Assembly: GCF_002215035.1 (NCBI RefSeq) | Contig: NZ_NKFP01000006.1 | Span: 2,881,080 to 2,945,079 of the forward strand | Direction of reading: 5' to 3' | DNA: 64,000 nucleotides | From: Leptolyngbya ohadii IS1 | GTDB taxonomy: Bacteria; Cyanobacteriota; Cyanobacteriia; Elainellales; Elainellaceae | Shown here: in pieces, positions 8,921 through 18,683 of the stretch | Position numbering within the stretch: the first letter of the stretch is position 1 | Layout: each line of letters opens with the position of its first letter | The notes under the pieces: generated by a model | What the model was told of the DNA's origin: nothing | Seen by the model: only the letters and a program-made list of their open reading frames with translations | The model's database searches: none | Made by a program: the position numbers and the translations under genes

Positions 8921-10411
8921 ATGTCGCGTTCCTCTCCGACGATCGATCCTGCGTCTGGTAATCTCGCGTCTGGTAATCCTGCATTTGGTCATCCTGCGTC
9001 TGGGAAACCGTTTTCCGCTTCGCTGGCTCAAACCGCATCCGCCTCTAGTGGAAATCATCTTTTCGCAGCTCTAACGTCAGTGGATTTTTTGCCGCGATTC
9101 CTGCGTCTGGCAACGATTAACGTCCTGTCAAATTTGATGGTTCCTCTCTCAGGATTAATCAGCGTTGCATTTTTGGGACATCTGGGCGACATCCGCTACC
9201 TGACAGGCGTGACCCTGGCGACGGTTTTGTTCAACACCATTTACCGGACGCTCAGCTTTCTGCGGATGGGCACCAACGGTATGACGGCACAGGCAGTCGG
9301 GCGGAACGATCGTCCCCAAATGCTATTGACGGGACTGCGAAACGGGCTGCTGGCGATCGGATTGGGAATCGTGATTCTGCTGTTTCAGCATCCGCTGCGG
9401 GATTTAGGTTTTCGGTTGCTGAATGCGGCTCCGGATGTGGGGGCGGCAGGGCAGGCGTACTACGATGCGCGGATCTGGGCGGCTCCCGTGACGCTGCTAA
9501 ATTTTGTGATTATGGGCTGGCTGCTGGGACAGGAGAAAGGCGAAGCGAAGGACTATCCTTTCTGGCGCAGTCGGGTGCTGCTGCTGTCGGCGATCGGTAA
9601 TGCGGTGAACATTGTGATGGACTATTGGCTGATTGTGCGGTGGGACTGGCAAAGTGCGGGAGCAGGCTGGGCAACGGCGATCGGGCAACTAGCAATGGCG
9701 ATCGCGGGACTGGTGGTAGTGGGGCGGATGGTGAAGTGGCAAGAAATTCGAGCGGTGGCTCCGGAGATTTTGAACTGGGCAGAATTTCGGCAAACCCTGA
9801 CGCTAAATACAAATTTGCTGGTTCGCACCTTTACCCTGCTCTGCGCTTTCTCTCTGTTTGCCAGCCTCAGTTCTGCCCTGGGAACCGATACCCTGGCGGA
9901 AAATGCGCTGCTGCTGCAAATTGTGACCCTGACTGCCTACTTTATCGACGGCTTTGCCTACGCCACAGAAAGCCTGGCGGGAATGTTCCACGGAGAAGGA
10001 CGGCGCGATCGCCTGATGCCGCTAGCCAAGCTCGCAGGGGGAATCAGTTTGCTCTTTGCGCTGACGATCGCATTCATCTGCGTTAGTTTTCCCCATTCGG
10101 TGTTTCATGTCTTTACCGATAATGCCGTCGTTCTGGCAGGTATCCACGAGTTTGTGTTCTGGCTTTTACCCGTACTGGGATGCGGCTCGATCGCCTTTAT
10201 GCTCGACGGCTATTTTGCGGGACTTACCGCTGGCATTACCCTCCGCAATACCGCTTTAGCTGCCACTCTACTGGGATTCGTGCCCGTGGCAATACTTGCC
10301 TGGAATACCCAAAATTCCACGCTGCTCTGGCTGGCGATGACGCTGTTTATGGCAATGCGAGCGGGACTTCTAGCAGTGCGAGTTCCGGCGACGGTGCGGG
10401 GAGAAGGCTAA
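8921..10411 (+). CDS. MATE family efflux transporter
   Basis: The 496-residue inner-membrane protein has about twelve hydrophobic segments. MATE features include NLMVPLSGLISVAFLGHLGD in the first helices, FLRMGTNGMTAQAVGR, and the second-half repeat NALLLQIVTLTAYFIDGFAYATESLAG. It should exchange a cation or drug-like compound for H+ or Na+. The closest cyanobacterial relatives are sometimes labelled as guanitoxin exporter GntT, but no such biosynthetic genes are present, so no specific substrate is claimed. The ATG at 8921 is preferred over an in-frame TTG at 8864. The first 40 residues are an odd low-complexity run (SGN/ASGNPA/FGHPASGK) from imperfect 15-base repeats and are probably disordered. 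Confidence -1.
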   Translation: MSRSSPTIDPASGNLASGNPAFGHPASGKPFSASLAQTASASSGNHLFAALTSVDFLPRFLRLATINVLSNLMVPLSGLISVAFLGHLGDIRYLTGVTLATVLFNTIYRTLSFLRMGTNGMTAQAVGRNDRPQMLLTGLRNGLLAIGLGIVILLFQHPLRDLGFRLLNAAPDVGAAGQAYYDARIWAAPVTLLNFVIMGWLLGQEKGEAKDYPFWRSRVLLLSAIGNAVNIVMDYWLIVRWDWQSAGAGWATAIGQLAMAIAGLVVVGRMVKWQEIRAVAPEILNWAEFRQTLTLNTNLLVRTFTLLCAFSLFASLSSALGTDTLAENALLLQIVTLTAYFIDGFAYATESLAGMFHGEGRRDRLMPLAKLAGGISLLFALTIAFICVSFPHSVFHVFTDNAVVLAGIHEFVFWLLPVLGCGSIAFMLDGYFAGLTAGITLRNTALAATLLGFVPVAILAWNTQNSTLLWLAMTLFMAMRAGLLAVRVPATVRGEG

Positions 10412-10437
10412 ATTCTAGAAGGCTGAATTCTAGAAGG

Positions 10438-10983
10438 CTAGCTTTTAACCGCAGGTTCGCTCAGGGTTTGCGGCTCTACTGCCTCGTCCTGAATCGATCG
10501 CCCGCAGTCCTTTTGAACCACCAGTACGGCACAGGGGGCACGATGCATAACGTGATTGCTGACGCTTCCCAGAAACACCTCTGCGAGTCCGGATCTGCCG
10601 CGTCGTCCCATGACAATCAGGTCTGCCCCCCAGGTTTTAGCCGCCTGACATAGCCCTTCTCCCGGCTCCGCAATCCGATATTCGGAGGTGGCAGAAACGC
10701 CAGCCTGCCGTGCTAATTGGCAGTAGCGATACAGCAATTCCTGTACCTGATGGGTCTGCTGGGACAGCCGCAGGGATTCGACCTGATAGCTGTGGTGCAT
10801 AATTTCGGGGGAAATGCCCATCTCGCCTGGCATCGGCGGCATGAGCGTCACTACGTCGGCAGTCATGCAGTGAAACAGCAGCAGTTTTGCCTCGCTTTGG
10901 CGGGCTAAATCGAGTGCCTGATCAAAGACGGTCTGACTTAACAGCGAGTAATCGATCGCCACTAAAATCCGCTTGAAACCCAT
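10438..10983 (-). CDS. Universal stress protein (UspA family)
   Basis: This 181-residue single-domain USP starts with the typical MGFKRILVAIDYS strand. It carries the nucleotide-binding signature G-2x-G-9x-G-S (GRRGRSGLAEVFLGSVSNHV), which places it in the ATP-binding subgroup. These soluble dimers respond to starvation and stress; specific roles are not predictable. The ATG at 10983 was chosen because AAGGAGGG stands about seven bases before it; the frame extends eight codons further without such a signal. It converges on the MATE gene, with 26 bases between the stops, and no clear terminator was seen in the gap. Confidence -1.
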   Translation of the reverse strand: MGFKRILVAIDYSLLSQTVFDQALDLARQSEAKLLLFHCMTADVVTLMPPMPGEMGISPEIMHHSYQVESLRLSQQTHQVQELLYRYCQLARQAGVSATSEYRIAEPGEGLCQAAKTWGADLIVMGRRGRSGLAEVFLGSVSNHVMHRAPCAVLVVQKDCGRSIQDEAVEPQTLSEPAVKS

Positions 10984-11286
10984 GTCGTCCCTCCTTGCAG
11001 CGGTCAATTGAAGCGATGAATTGGAACGATAACTAGAGCAATCCGTAATGAGCTGTAACGGAAGGGTGTCTAACAGGTCTTAAAAAGCCTGCATTACCCC
11101 CCAAATTCCTCAGCGATTTGCTGCCGCGTTTCAAGCGCGAGGGGTGACTTCCAAACCAATTAATGATCAACGGTTTCCTCTACTCAAACCCTAGCGCAAG
11201 TCAAATTGTCGCGATCACCTTTGTTACAAGGCTTATCAGGGTAGGGTTACGAGGAAGCAAATCCGCTTCTTAATCAAGCACGTCAC
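10984..11286. other. Intergenic region, nothing recognised
   Basis: These 303 bases separate the universal stress gene from the EamA gene, both on the minus strand. They should carry the promoter of the stress gene. No gene, repeat or clear hairpin was seen. Confidence -1.
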
Positions 11287-12159
11287 TCAGGCACGTCTGA
11301 TGCTCAGTAAACCGATCGCCCCCAGCAGCAGCAGTGCCCCCAGTCCGCCCAGCAATCCCAGGGATTCGCGAAAGACGACGACGCCCAGCAGAGTAGCAGT
11401 CAGGGGTTCCAGCAAAACGGCAATTCCTGCCACCGTTGCCTGGGTGCGTCGCAGACCGATCATATAGATGGCGTAGGCAATGCCCGTGGGCACCAGTCCC
11501 AGATAGAGCAGAAACGGCATTCCGGCAGTGAGGGCAGGCAGGGAAGGCGTCAGCACAATGGCAGGACTGAGGAGAATGGCGGCGATCGTAAAGCTAATGG
11601 CAGCGACCTGTAGGGGTTCTAGTGTAGCAACGCCCACCTTGGCGATAATGGAGCCGATCGCGTAGGAAAGACCTGCGCCCAGTGCCAGCAATGCGCCGAG
11701 CAAAAATTGACCGCCGTTGACCGTAAAGGCTGCCGGATTTGCCACCAGGAGCGCCGTGCCGATCAATCCCAGAACCAGCGCGATCGCGAGCTGTTTAGTA
11801 AGCCGTTCGCCCAGCCTTGTCACCGCCAGGATTGTAATAAATAGGGGCGAAGAGCAGATTGCCACCAGTGCCGTCACCGCCACCCCCGCCAGGGATACGC
11901 CGCAGAAATAGCACACCTGATAAATTGCCATCGTCAGCCCCAACCCGGCATAGGTTAAAAGTTCCGATCGCGATTGCCAGCCCCGCAGCTTTCCCTGTTG
12001 ACGTGCCAGCAGGAGTAAAAAAGGAGATGCGATCGCCAGTCGCCAGAAGCCAACTACCAGGGGACTCAGCTCGGTGACTTTTGAGAGCAGCACCATTGTT
12101 GCGCCTGTGGTGCCCCAGGAAATAGCGGCAAGGCAGATCAGCAGTAAACCAAAATTCAT
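11287..12159 (-). CDS. EamA/DMT family transporter
   Basis: The 290-residue inner-membrane protein contains two EamA repeats and about ten hydrophobic helices. The first repeat starts MNFGLLLICLAAISWGTTGA. The second contains ALLALGAGLSYAIGSIIAK and ends with LLEPLTATLLGVVVFRESLG, a typical EamA signature. Members export amino acids, nucleotides or other metabolites; the substrate here is unknown. It stands alone and is divergent from the bacterioferritin gene, with about 300 bases between them. Confidence -1.
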   Translation of the reverse strand: MNFGLLLICLAAISWGTTGATMVLLSKVTELSPLVVGFWRLAIASPFLLLLARQQGKLRGWQSRSELLTYAGLGLTMAIYQVCYFCGVSLAGVAVTALVAICSSPLFITILAVTRLGERLTKQLAIALVLGLIGTALLVANPAAFTVNGGQFLLGALLALGAGLSYAIGSIIAKVGVATLEPLQVAAISFTIAAILLSPAIVLTPSLPALTAGMPFLLYLGLVPTGIAYAIYMIGLRRTQATVAGIAVLLEPLTATLLGVVVFRESLGLLGGLGALLLLGAIGLLSIRRA

Positions 12160-12457
12160 CAGCAGTGACTCGATCGAGAGACGGCAGGGAGGGTGGGGAA
12201 GCTCGGCTTATTTATCTTAAAAAGAAACTTTCCCGGTGAACCAGATGCGAATGGATGAAAGCGATCGGTTCCAGGCTATATGAGATGGCTCTATCAATTT
12301 GTAAAGGATTGTGATTTGTCGCGAAAGGTACGCGAAGATCAAGCAATTGCCTTAAACTAAGTGCCTTCAGCCAACTGACTTAAACTCGGTTCAATTCGGT
12401 TTCTGTTGCGGGCTGCTGTATTCAGTACGCATTTCAGTACGCGAAATCATTCCCACT

Positions 12458-12898
12458 ATGAAAGAACTTGACCTCCAGGCTACGATTAATACGCTCAATG
12501 CCATTCTGGAAGCCGAACTCGCAGGGGTGGTGCGCTATACCCACTACTCGCTGATGGTGACAGGACCGAACCGGATTCCGATCGTCGCATTTCTCAAAGC
12601 CCAGGCGAGCGAGTCTCTGCTTCATGCACAGCAGGCAGGCGAGATCATTACCGGACTGGATGGACATCCCAGCCTGAGAATTGCACCGATCGAAGAAACC
12701 TATAAGCATGAGATCTACGATATTTTGCTGGAGAGCGTGAATCACGAGAAGGCGGCTCTGGGGCTCTACAAACAGCTGCTCGAAACTGTGGAAGGTGCCA
12801 GCATTTATCTAGAAGAATTTGCCCGCACCATGATTGGGCAGGAAGAGGCTCACGGGATGGAATTGGGTAAAATGCTGCGCGATTTTCGTCCGGCATAG
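12458..12898 (+). CDS. bfr: Bacterioferritin-like iron storage protein
   Basis: The 146-residue four-helix protein belongs to the ferritin-like superfamily (start MKELDLQATINTLNAILEAELAG, middle ASESLLHAQQAGEIITGLDGHP, end RTMIGQEEAHGMELGKMLRDF). Probable di-iron ligands are E18 or E20, H56, E92 and the ExxH pair E129/H132. The usual Glu three residues before the first His is a Ser (S53), with a Glu one residue earlier. Cyanobacteria often have bacterioferritin pairs in which one subunit has an incomplete ferroxidase centre, so this may be the partner type. It should store iron in the cytoplasm. The superfamily is certain; catalytic competence is not. Confidence -1.
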   Translation: MKELDLQATINTLNAILEAELAGVVRYTHYSLMVTGPNRIPIVAFLKAQASESLLHAQQAGEIITGLDGHPSLRIAPIEETYKHEIYDILLESVNHEKAALGLYKQLLETVEGASIYLEEFARTMIGQEEAHGMELGKMLRDFRPA

Positions 12899-13079
12899 CT
12901 CCGGCGATCGCTCTCTTGGTTCTATTCCTGGCGGTGAGGGAGAATCCCTCTGAGGATCAACGCAGAACGGTTTTCGATCGTCGTAGCTTTGTCTGTAATT
13001 CAATCTGGATGGGTGAATCTTGCTGCGCGATCGCGCTCTGAACACTCTCATTCAGGCAATCCCTTAACCAGGCAACGAC

Positions 13080-13394
13080 ATGGAAACCACGCAGGATCTG
13101 GAGCTTGATCTAAATAGTTTGATTAACGAGTATGGGCTACTTTCCGTTCTGGAAGCCCTGCGCGAACTTGTTGACAATCGGGCGGCGAACACAGAAACCA
13201 TTGCGGCTGATTCGCCCGCTGAGTCGCTGAATGAGCAGGTAACAGCATTCCGGGATGTATCGCGATCGCTTGCTGCACTCCTGAACACGCTGCCGCCCGA
13301 ACTGGATTTTGAGATTGCCCTGGAGCAAATTACCCACACCTCGACGGATCTGGGCAACAGCGATGAAATGCTCACCTATGGGCAATTTTCTTGA
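13080..13394 (+). CDS. Hypothetical protein, 104 residues
   Basis: This small acidic protein (METTQDLELDLNSLINEYGLLSVLEALRELV at the start) is mostly predicted helix with Leu and Glu heptad-like spacing. It has no Cys and no membrane segment. It lies 181 bases after the bacterioferritin gene on the same strand and converges on recF, with 14 bases between the stops. The family is not recognised. The non-random codon use and clear start suggest a real gene, but nothing in the sequence tells its function. Confidence -1.
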   Translation: METTQDLELDLNSLINEYGLLSVLEALRELVDNRAANTETIAADSPAESLNEQVTAFRDVSRSLAALLNTLPPELDFEIALEQITHTSTDLGNSDEMLTYGQFS

Positions 13395-13408
13395 TCGCTC
13401 TCCTGGTT

Positions 13409-14542
13409 CTACTGCTCTACCCGAATTTGCCCTGCCTGCACGGTGAAAATCTGCGAGGACTGGAGCCACTGGGCATCGAATGAGCCGAGGTGCGTTGTGG
13501 TAATCAGGGTTTGGAAGTGATCCTGAATCGTTTCCAGCAGCTTATTCTGTCGGTTTAGATCCAGTTCTGCCAGGACATCGTCCAGCAGCAGCAGGGGCGG
13601 TTCCCCCACGATCGACTCAATCAGCTTCAGTTCTGCCAGCTTGAGTGCCAGGACGAGGGTGCGCTGCTGCCCCTGGGAGCCATACTGTCGTGCCGGGGTT
13701 TGGTTGATCACAAATTCAATTTCGTCGCGATGGGGTCCTACAAGGGTTGTGCCCTGGTGCATTTCGGCAACCGATCGCTGGTCGAGCCGCTGCAAAAAGG
13801 TCTGCTGCACAATATCCGGATCGTCTGCTTCCAGATGGACATTGGGCAGATAGCGGACTTCCAGACTTTCCTTACTATCGCTGATTGCCTCATGCCAGGA
13901 CTGTGCCAGGGGAGCCAGCCGTTCCAGCACCCTTGCCCGCCGCCGAATTACCCGTGAGCCGATCGCCGCTAGCTGACTGTTCCAGATGGCAAGCTGAGTC
14001 GGTTCCGGCGCAGAAACGCCGCCTTCCAGGGCATCACTGCGCTGTTTCAAAAAGGCATTCCGCTGCTTCAGAATCGTGTTGTACTGCTGCAAAATATAGG
14101 CATAGACGGGTTCAAGCTGAGTGAGCAGGGTATCCAGCCAGTTGCGCCGTTCGCTCGGACTGCCCCGCACCAGATCCAGATCGAGACTGGAGAACTGCAC
14201 CGCATTCAGCACCCCTAGAAAATCAAGCTGCCGCCGCAGCGCCTCCCCATTCAGACTTACCGTGCGTCTGCCGTTGCTGCGTAAAGTCAGGGATAGATCG
14301 ATCGTGCCCGTATCTCGCTCCAGACTGCCCATAATCTGCCCAACGAGTTCCCCCTCCAGCACCAGTTCGCGATCGCGCAAAGCCCGATGGGATCTCAGGG
14401 TGGCGAGCAGTTCCACCGCTTCCAGCAAATTCGATTTGCCCTGTGCGTTATCGCCCACCAGGATCGTCTTGGGCGCAGAGAAAGTAATGTGCTGCTCCTG
14501 GTAGTTGCGAAAGTGCTTCAGTTCAAGGCTTTTTAGATACAC
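13409..14542 (-). CDS. recF: DNA replication/repair protein RecF
   Basis: This 377-residue SMC-like ATPase helps load RecA at single-strand gaps and stalled forks. It shows the expected N-terminal MYLKSLELKHFRNYQ, Walker A GDNAQGKS (residues 30-37), the ABC signature region GSQGQQRTLVLALKLAEL and Walker B LLLLDDVLAELD, followed by the D-loop. The length is normal. It begins 43 bases after the stop of the upstream response-regulator gene on the same strand, so transcription may be shared, although a functional link is unlikely. The call is certain. Confidence -1.
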   Translation of the reverse strand: MYLKSLELKHFRNYQEQHITFSAPKTILVGDNAQGKSNLLEAVELLATLRSHRALRDRELVLEGELVGQIMGSLERDTGTIDLSLTLRSNGRRTVSLNGEALRRQLDFLGVLNAVQFSSLDLDLVRGSPSERRNWLDTLLTQLEPVYAYILQQYNTILKQRNAFLKQRSDALEGGVSAPEPTQLAIWNSQLAAIGSRVIRRRARVLERLAPLAQSWHEAISDSKESLEVRYLPNVHLEADDPDIVQQTFLQRLDQRSVAEMHQGTTLVGPHRDEIEFVINQTPARQYGSQGQQRTLVLALKLAELKLIESIVGEPPLLLLDDVLAELDLNRQNKLLETIQDHFQTLITTTHLGSFDAQWLQSSQIFTVQAGQIRVEQ

Positions 14543-14585
14543 GGGAGCAATGGGCAGAAAAAAGGGGGCAAAGCCTATGATAAGC

Positions 14586-15305
14586 CTAAGATAAATCTTC
14601 TAGAAGCTGCTTGATTCGCTGCGCTGCGGCTTCAATGCGCGTCAGGTGGGGCTTGTCCTGGGGGGCTTGTGCCGTTTTGAGCAGTTCCTTGAGCGCGATC
14701 TGAATGGCGACGATCGAGGACTGTAGCTCCTGGAAGAGGAGATTTTGCTTCTGGGAGATGCGCTCCTGCACTCTGGTTTCCATGTTCTGATAGAGCTGCT
14801 GCACTGCCGATTCTGCCGCCGTGCGGGAGTTGATTTCCTGCTGCAAGCGGGTATTTTGCTGCTGAAGCTGCACCTGAAGCCTGCCCAGCTTGAGATGGGT
14901 TTCGATCCGTGCCAGCACCTCAACGATTTGAAATGGCTTCGTAATATAGTCCACCGCACCAATGCCAAACGCCTGCACTTTGTCCAGCTCTTCGTCCAGC
15001 GCGCTCAAAAAAATCACCGGAACACTGCACGTAATTTTGTCGGCTTTAAGCAATTCGCAGACTTCGTAGCCGCTCATCCCCGGCATCACAATATCCAGCA
15101 GTACCAGATCGGGAACTTCTGCCTGTGCCGCGCTAAGTGCCATCTGCCCGGATGTAACCCGACGCACTTCATAGCCCGCATCTGTGAGCAGGGTTGCCAG
15201 AAACACCAGATTCTCAGGGGTATCATCCACAATCAAAATATTGCCGCCGATCGCCTTGGTGTCATCTACAGGCGGCGCTACTGGAGAGGAAAAACCGTCT
15301 AGCAT
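14586..15305 (-). CDS. Response regulator with C-terminal coiled coil
   Basis: The 239-residue protein has a receiver domain (residues about 20-140) with acidic pair DD27-28, phosphorylatable D71 (LVLLDIVMP) and the conserved Lys in DYITKPF. A Gln-rich coiled coil follows (for example LQVQLQQQNTRLQQEINSRT) and runs to the end; there is no DNA-binding or enzymatic output domain. Such REC-coiled-coil proteins usually signal to a partner kinase or by dimerisation. Its start overlaps the end of the hybrid kinase gene by seven bases, which indicates translational coupling and a common phosphorelay. Confidence -1.
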   Translation of the reverse strand: MLDGFSSPVAPPVDDTKAIGGNILIVDDTPENLVFLATLLTDAGYEVRRVTSGQMALSAAQAEVPDLVLLDIVMPGMSGYEVCELLKADKITCSVPVIFLSALDEELDKVQAFGIGAVDYITKPFQIVEVLARIETHLKLGRLQVQLQQQNTRLQQEINSRTAAESAVQQLYQNMETRVQERISQKQNLLFQELQSSIVAIQIALKELLKTAQAPQDKPHLTRIEAAAQRIKQLLEDLS

Positions 15306-18070
15306 AGATGCTCCGTCACTTCGATTAACTGCTCAAACGCAAAGTGGTCTACCAAGTGGGCGATCGCCGCTCGGAGCTGGGATTGCTCGGAGGGGATCTG
15401 GTCAAGTAACTGTTTAATCGAGGTTTCACGGGCTGCCCGCGCTGCCTGATTCAGTTGGGCAATCCACTCGGATGGCATTTCCTGAAGATCCGCGGGACGA
15501 ATTTCTGATCCAGGCTTGAAACCGTGATGCACCTCAGTTCGCTTCTTTACGGGGGATAGCTCATGGAGATACTGCACTCCCAGATGATGCTGGAGAGTTG
15601 TGAACAAAATTTCCTCGGAGTAGGGCTTACCGATAAAGTCATCGCATCCCGCCGCAAAGGCACGCTGGCGCTGATCTTCAAACACCGTTGCGCTGACGGC
15701 AATAATTTTGGTGGTGGGTCGTTCCGGCTGCGTCCGTTCGATTGCCCGAATTTGAGCCGTTGCTTCTAGTCCATCGGCTTCGGGCATCCGTAAATCCATC
15801 CAGATCAGATGGGGCGCAAACTGCTGCCATTGTTCGATCGCCTCGAAGCCATTGCGGGCAATCCTGACATCAAACCCCGCCGGGGTGAGCCACTGTGACA
15901 TCAAATCCGCATTCACCTGAATGTCATCGACTACTAGAATGCGATGGATAGGCTGATTGGGTGCCAGACGAATGGGGGTATCCGGAAAAACCCGATCGTC
16001 CTGCGGCAAGGCTTTCCTGTCGAGCTGGCTCTGCTGCACTACCCTAAACGGCAGCGTGAACTGCAACGTTGTCCCCTGTCCGAGCTGGCTTTCTGCCCAG
16101 ATTTCGCCGCCCATGAGCTGCACCAGACGGGCACTGATGGTTAACCCTAAACCGCTGCCCTGGCGCGATCCCTCGCCGATATCAGTTTGAGTAAAGGCTT
16201 CAAAAATCGCATTCAGATCTTCGGGGGCAATTCCCACGCCCGTATCCGAGACGGCAAAGTGAAGAACCTGGGGGGAACGCAGCATAACGCTAAGGGTGAT
16301 ATGCCCTTGCAGCGTGAACTTGATGGCATTATCCAGGAGATTGATTAAGACCTGGCGCAGCTTGCCCTCATCGTTTTCGATCCATAGGGGCACATTGGCT
16401 GCCGTCTTCAGATGAATCGGAATACCCTGTGCCTTTGCCCGCATTTCAAAGATCGCCTGAAGGTGGGTCAGCAGATCAGGCAGATAGATGGGCTGTTCCT
16501 TGAGGGAAACCCGTCCTGCCTCAATCCGGGCAAGGGAAAGCACGTCGTTGATAATTTGTGCCAGGTGGTTGCCGCTGCGGTTCAAAATCTTCAGATACTC
16601 GCGCTGGGTATCGGTTAAGTGGGGGCTGCGGGCAAGCAGTTGGGCATAGCCGAGGACAGTATTCAGGGGCGATCGCAGTTCATGGCTGACATGCGATAAA
16701 AAGGTACTTTTCGCTTGATTGGCTGCTTCTGCCGCTTCCTTTGCCTGCTTCAGCTCCAACTCAAACTGCTGGCGCATCGCTTCCCGGCGCTTGGCTTCGG
16801 TGATGTCGCGCACAAACACAACGACCTCATCGGCACCGCTTGCTACAACACGGGCTTCCTCAAAGCGATTTTCGCCGTTAATTTGCAGCTCGTATTCGTG
16901 GGTCTGGAGTTCGCCTGTGTCCAGTGCCCGGTTAATACAATCGATACGAGCGCGGGCAACTGCTTCTGGCAGTACAAGGACATCAAAAAACTTCTCGTTT
17001 TCCCCATCCACTTCTGTATCCATCTCTGCCGTCAGGAAAATAACGCTGCCGCCGTTGTGATATGCCAGCCCTTGCCCATGACGATTGGATAACAGCACCA
17101 GATCGGGAATGGCTTGGAGAACGGCTCGCATCTGTGCCTCGTTTTGCCGTAACGCCGCTTCCGCTTCTTTTAATTCCGTAATGTCAACCGCAACGCCGTC
17201 CCAAACGGTTCGACCATCCGCCAATCGTCGAGGGGTTGCCCGCGAACTCGACCAGACGATCGCCCCCGTTGGAACGCCATTCTCAAGTTTGTGCTGGCGC
17301 ACCTGGGTTTCGTACACGGTCAGATTTTCCAGGGAGGCTTGGGTGAGCCGCTCGACCTGCTCCCGATCCTCTGGAAGCAGCAAATCGTACAGCACATTGA
17401 TATCCTGCATCACTGCCTCGGCGGAAACACCCAGCAACTTCTGAATGCCCGTGCTGATGTAGGAGAACGCCAGCGAGTTGTCCCTGGGGTCGTACACTAA
17501 CTGATAGAGAATTCCTTTGGGGATATTGTTGCTGACCGATCGCAGCAAAGCCTCTCGCTCCTGGAGAATCTGCTCTGCCCGCTTTCGCTCGGTAATGTCC
17601 TGTACCAGCGCCACCTGATAAAGCGGTTTTTGCTGATCATCGCGCACGAGGGAAACACTCACCAGACCCCAAGCCACCTGACCGAGCCGATGGAGATAGC
17701 GTTTTTCCAGAGAATAGTTGGAAAGTTCTCCCTGTCTCAGTCGATCGAACAGGGTCAGGTTTGCTGCTAAATCATCGGGATAGGTGACTTCCAGAAATGT
17801 GCGCCCAATCAATTCCGGCTCGCTGTAGCCTAGAAATCGGCACAGAGCAGAATTCACTTCCAGGAATGTACCGTCTAGAGCGACGATCGCCATACCAACC
17901 GAGGTTGTGTTGAAGGCTCCTTGAAAGCGCTGATCGGGCTGGAGCGGCATTTTAGCAGCATATCTTCGCTGGCGGGCAGGAGTAGAAACCACCCCCATCA
18001 GGCGGGCTGCTGCCAGCCCCAACATTATTCCGCTGAGTAGAGTTAAAATAAATTGCCAGAGTTCGTTCAC
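15299..18070 (-). CDS. Hybrid sensor histidine kinase with PAS domains and receiver
   Basis: This 923-residue sensor has one N-terminal membrane segment (WQFILTLLSGIMLGLAAARLMG, residues about 5-27). PAS domains follow: the first at about 50-165, ending DITERKRAEQ, the second at about 175-305, and a third, more diverged one at about 310-430. HisKA has the phosphorylated His in SHVSHELRSPLNT near residue 463. HATPase has the N box LINLLDNAIKF and G boxes DTGVGIAP and GSGLGL. A receiver domain has its Asp in LIWMDLRMPEADG near 757. The final 70 residues form helices of unknown role. It is coupled to the response regulator that overlaps its end. The stimulus is unknown. Confidence -1.
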   Translation of the reverse strand: MNELWQFILTLLSGIMLGLAAARLMGVVSTPARQRRYAAKMPLQPDQRFQGAFNTTSVGMAIVALDGTFLEVNSALCRFLGYSEPELIGRTFLEVTYPDDLAANLTLFDRLRQGELSNYSLEKRYLHRLGQVAWGLVSVSLVRDDQQKPLYQVALVQDITERKRAEQILQEREALLRSVSNNIPKGILYQLVYDPRDNSLAFSYISTGIQKLLGVSAEAVMQDINVLYDLLLPEDREQVERLTQASLENLTVYETQVRQHKLENGVPTGAIVWSSSRATPRRLADGRTVWDGVAVDITELKEAEAALRQNEAQMRAVLQAIPDLVLLSNRHGQGLAYHNGGSVIFLTAEMDTEVDGENEKFFDVLVLPEAVARARIDCINRALDTGELQTHEYELQINGENRFEEARVVASGADEVVVFVRDITEAKRREAMRQQFELELKQAKEAAEAANQAKSTFLSHVSHELRSPLNTVLGYAQLLARSPHLTDTQREYLKILNRSGNHLAQIINDVLSLARIEAGRVSLKEQPIYLPDLLTHLQAIFEMRAKAQGIPIHLKTAANVPLWIENDEGKLRQVLINLLDNAIKFTLQGHITLSVMLRSPQVLHFAVSDTGVGIAPEDLNAIFEAFTQTDIGEGSRQGSGLGLTISARLVQLMGGEIWAESQLGQGTTLQFTLPFRVVQQSQLDRKALPQDDRVFPDTPIRLAPNQPIHRILVVDDIQVNADLMSQWLTPAGFDVRIARNGFEAIEQWQQFAPHLIWMDLRMPEADGLEATAQIRAIERTQPERPTTKIIAVSATVFEDQRQRAFAAGCDDFIGKPYSEEILFTTLQHHLGVQYLHELSPVKKRTEVHHGFKPGSEIRPADLQEMPSEWIAQLNQAARAARETSIKQLLDQIPSEQSQLRAAIAHLVDHFAFEQLIEVTEHLC

Positions 18071-18683
18071 AACTGAGCGTCTGCAATTGAGGGCTTGATC
18101 CTGAAAGGGAGAATTAAATCAGGATTAGAACCACGGATACAGGAAACACAACTAAGATTTTCCGACTGCCTTCAGACCTACCAGCACACTCTAGACAGGA
18201 CTTAATCTTATTTCAAGATAATAGGGAACCTGTAAGAATGATCACACTCCGATCGATGAATTGCTATGCAGATCCCGATCCCTTCGGGACATAGCATTTT
18301 ACAAAGATTCAGTTCTACTAAAGATCAGCCTTACAAGGATTAAAGCAGTCTTGTAAAGATTAACGGTAAACAGAAATCGCGAAACCGGTTGATAGCGGAT
18401 ACCCAAACTGCCTGAGGCTATTTAGCCATAAATCATTTGAGCCACAGATTCTAGCAGGGAACGGATAGATAGGTTGAAAAACAGATGCAGAGACAACTAT
18501 AAAAGCAGGTCTAAAAGCAGACCTAAAAAAGCAGGTCAGATTGCCAGTTTGACCGGATTAGCGCAGTTATCCAGCCATCATCCAGCAAAACCCGATTTTT
18601 CGCAATATCTTTCGATTTTTAGGTGAAATCTGGCTTTTCAGCGGGCTGCCTGAGATATGAAATTGCTTATTTAAGCCAACCGT
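18071..18683. other. Intergenic region, nothing recognised
   Basis: These 613 bases lie between the ktrA-like gene and the hybrid kinase gene, both minus, and should include the kinase promoter. They are fairly AT-rich, with short local repeats around 18500-18540 (gcaggtctaaaagcagacctaaaaaagcaggtc). No gene was seen. Confidence -1.
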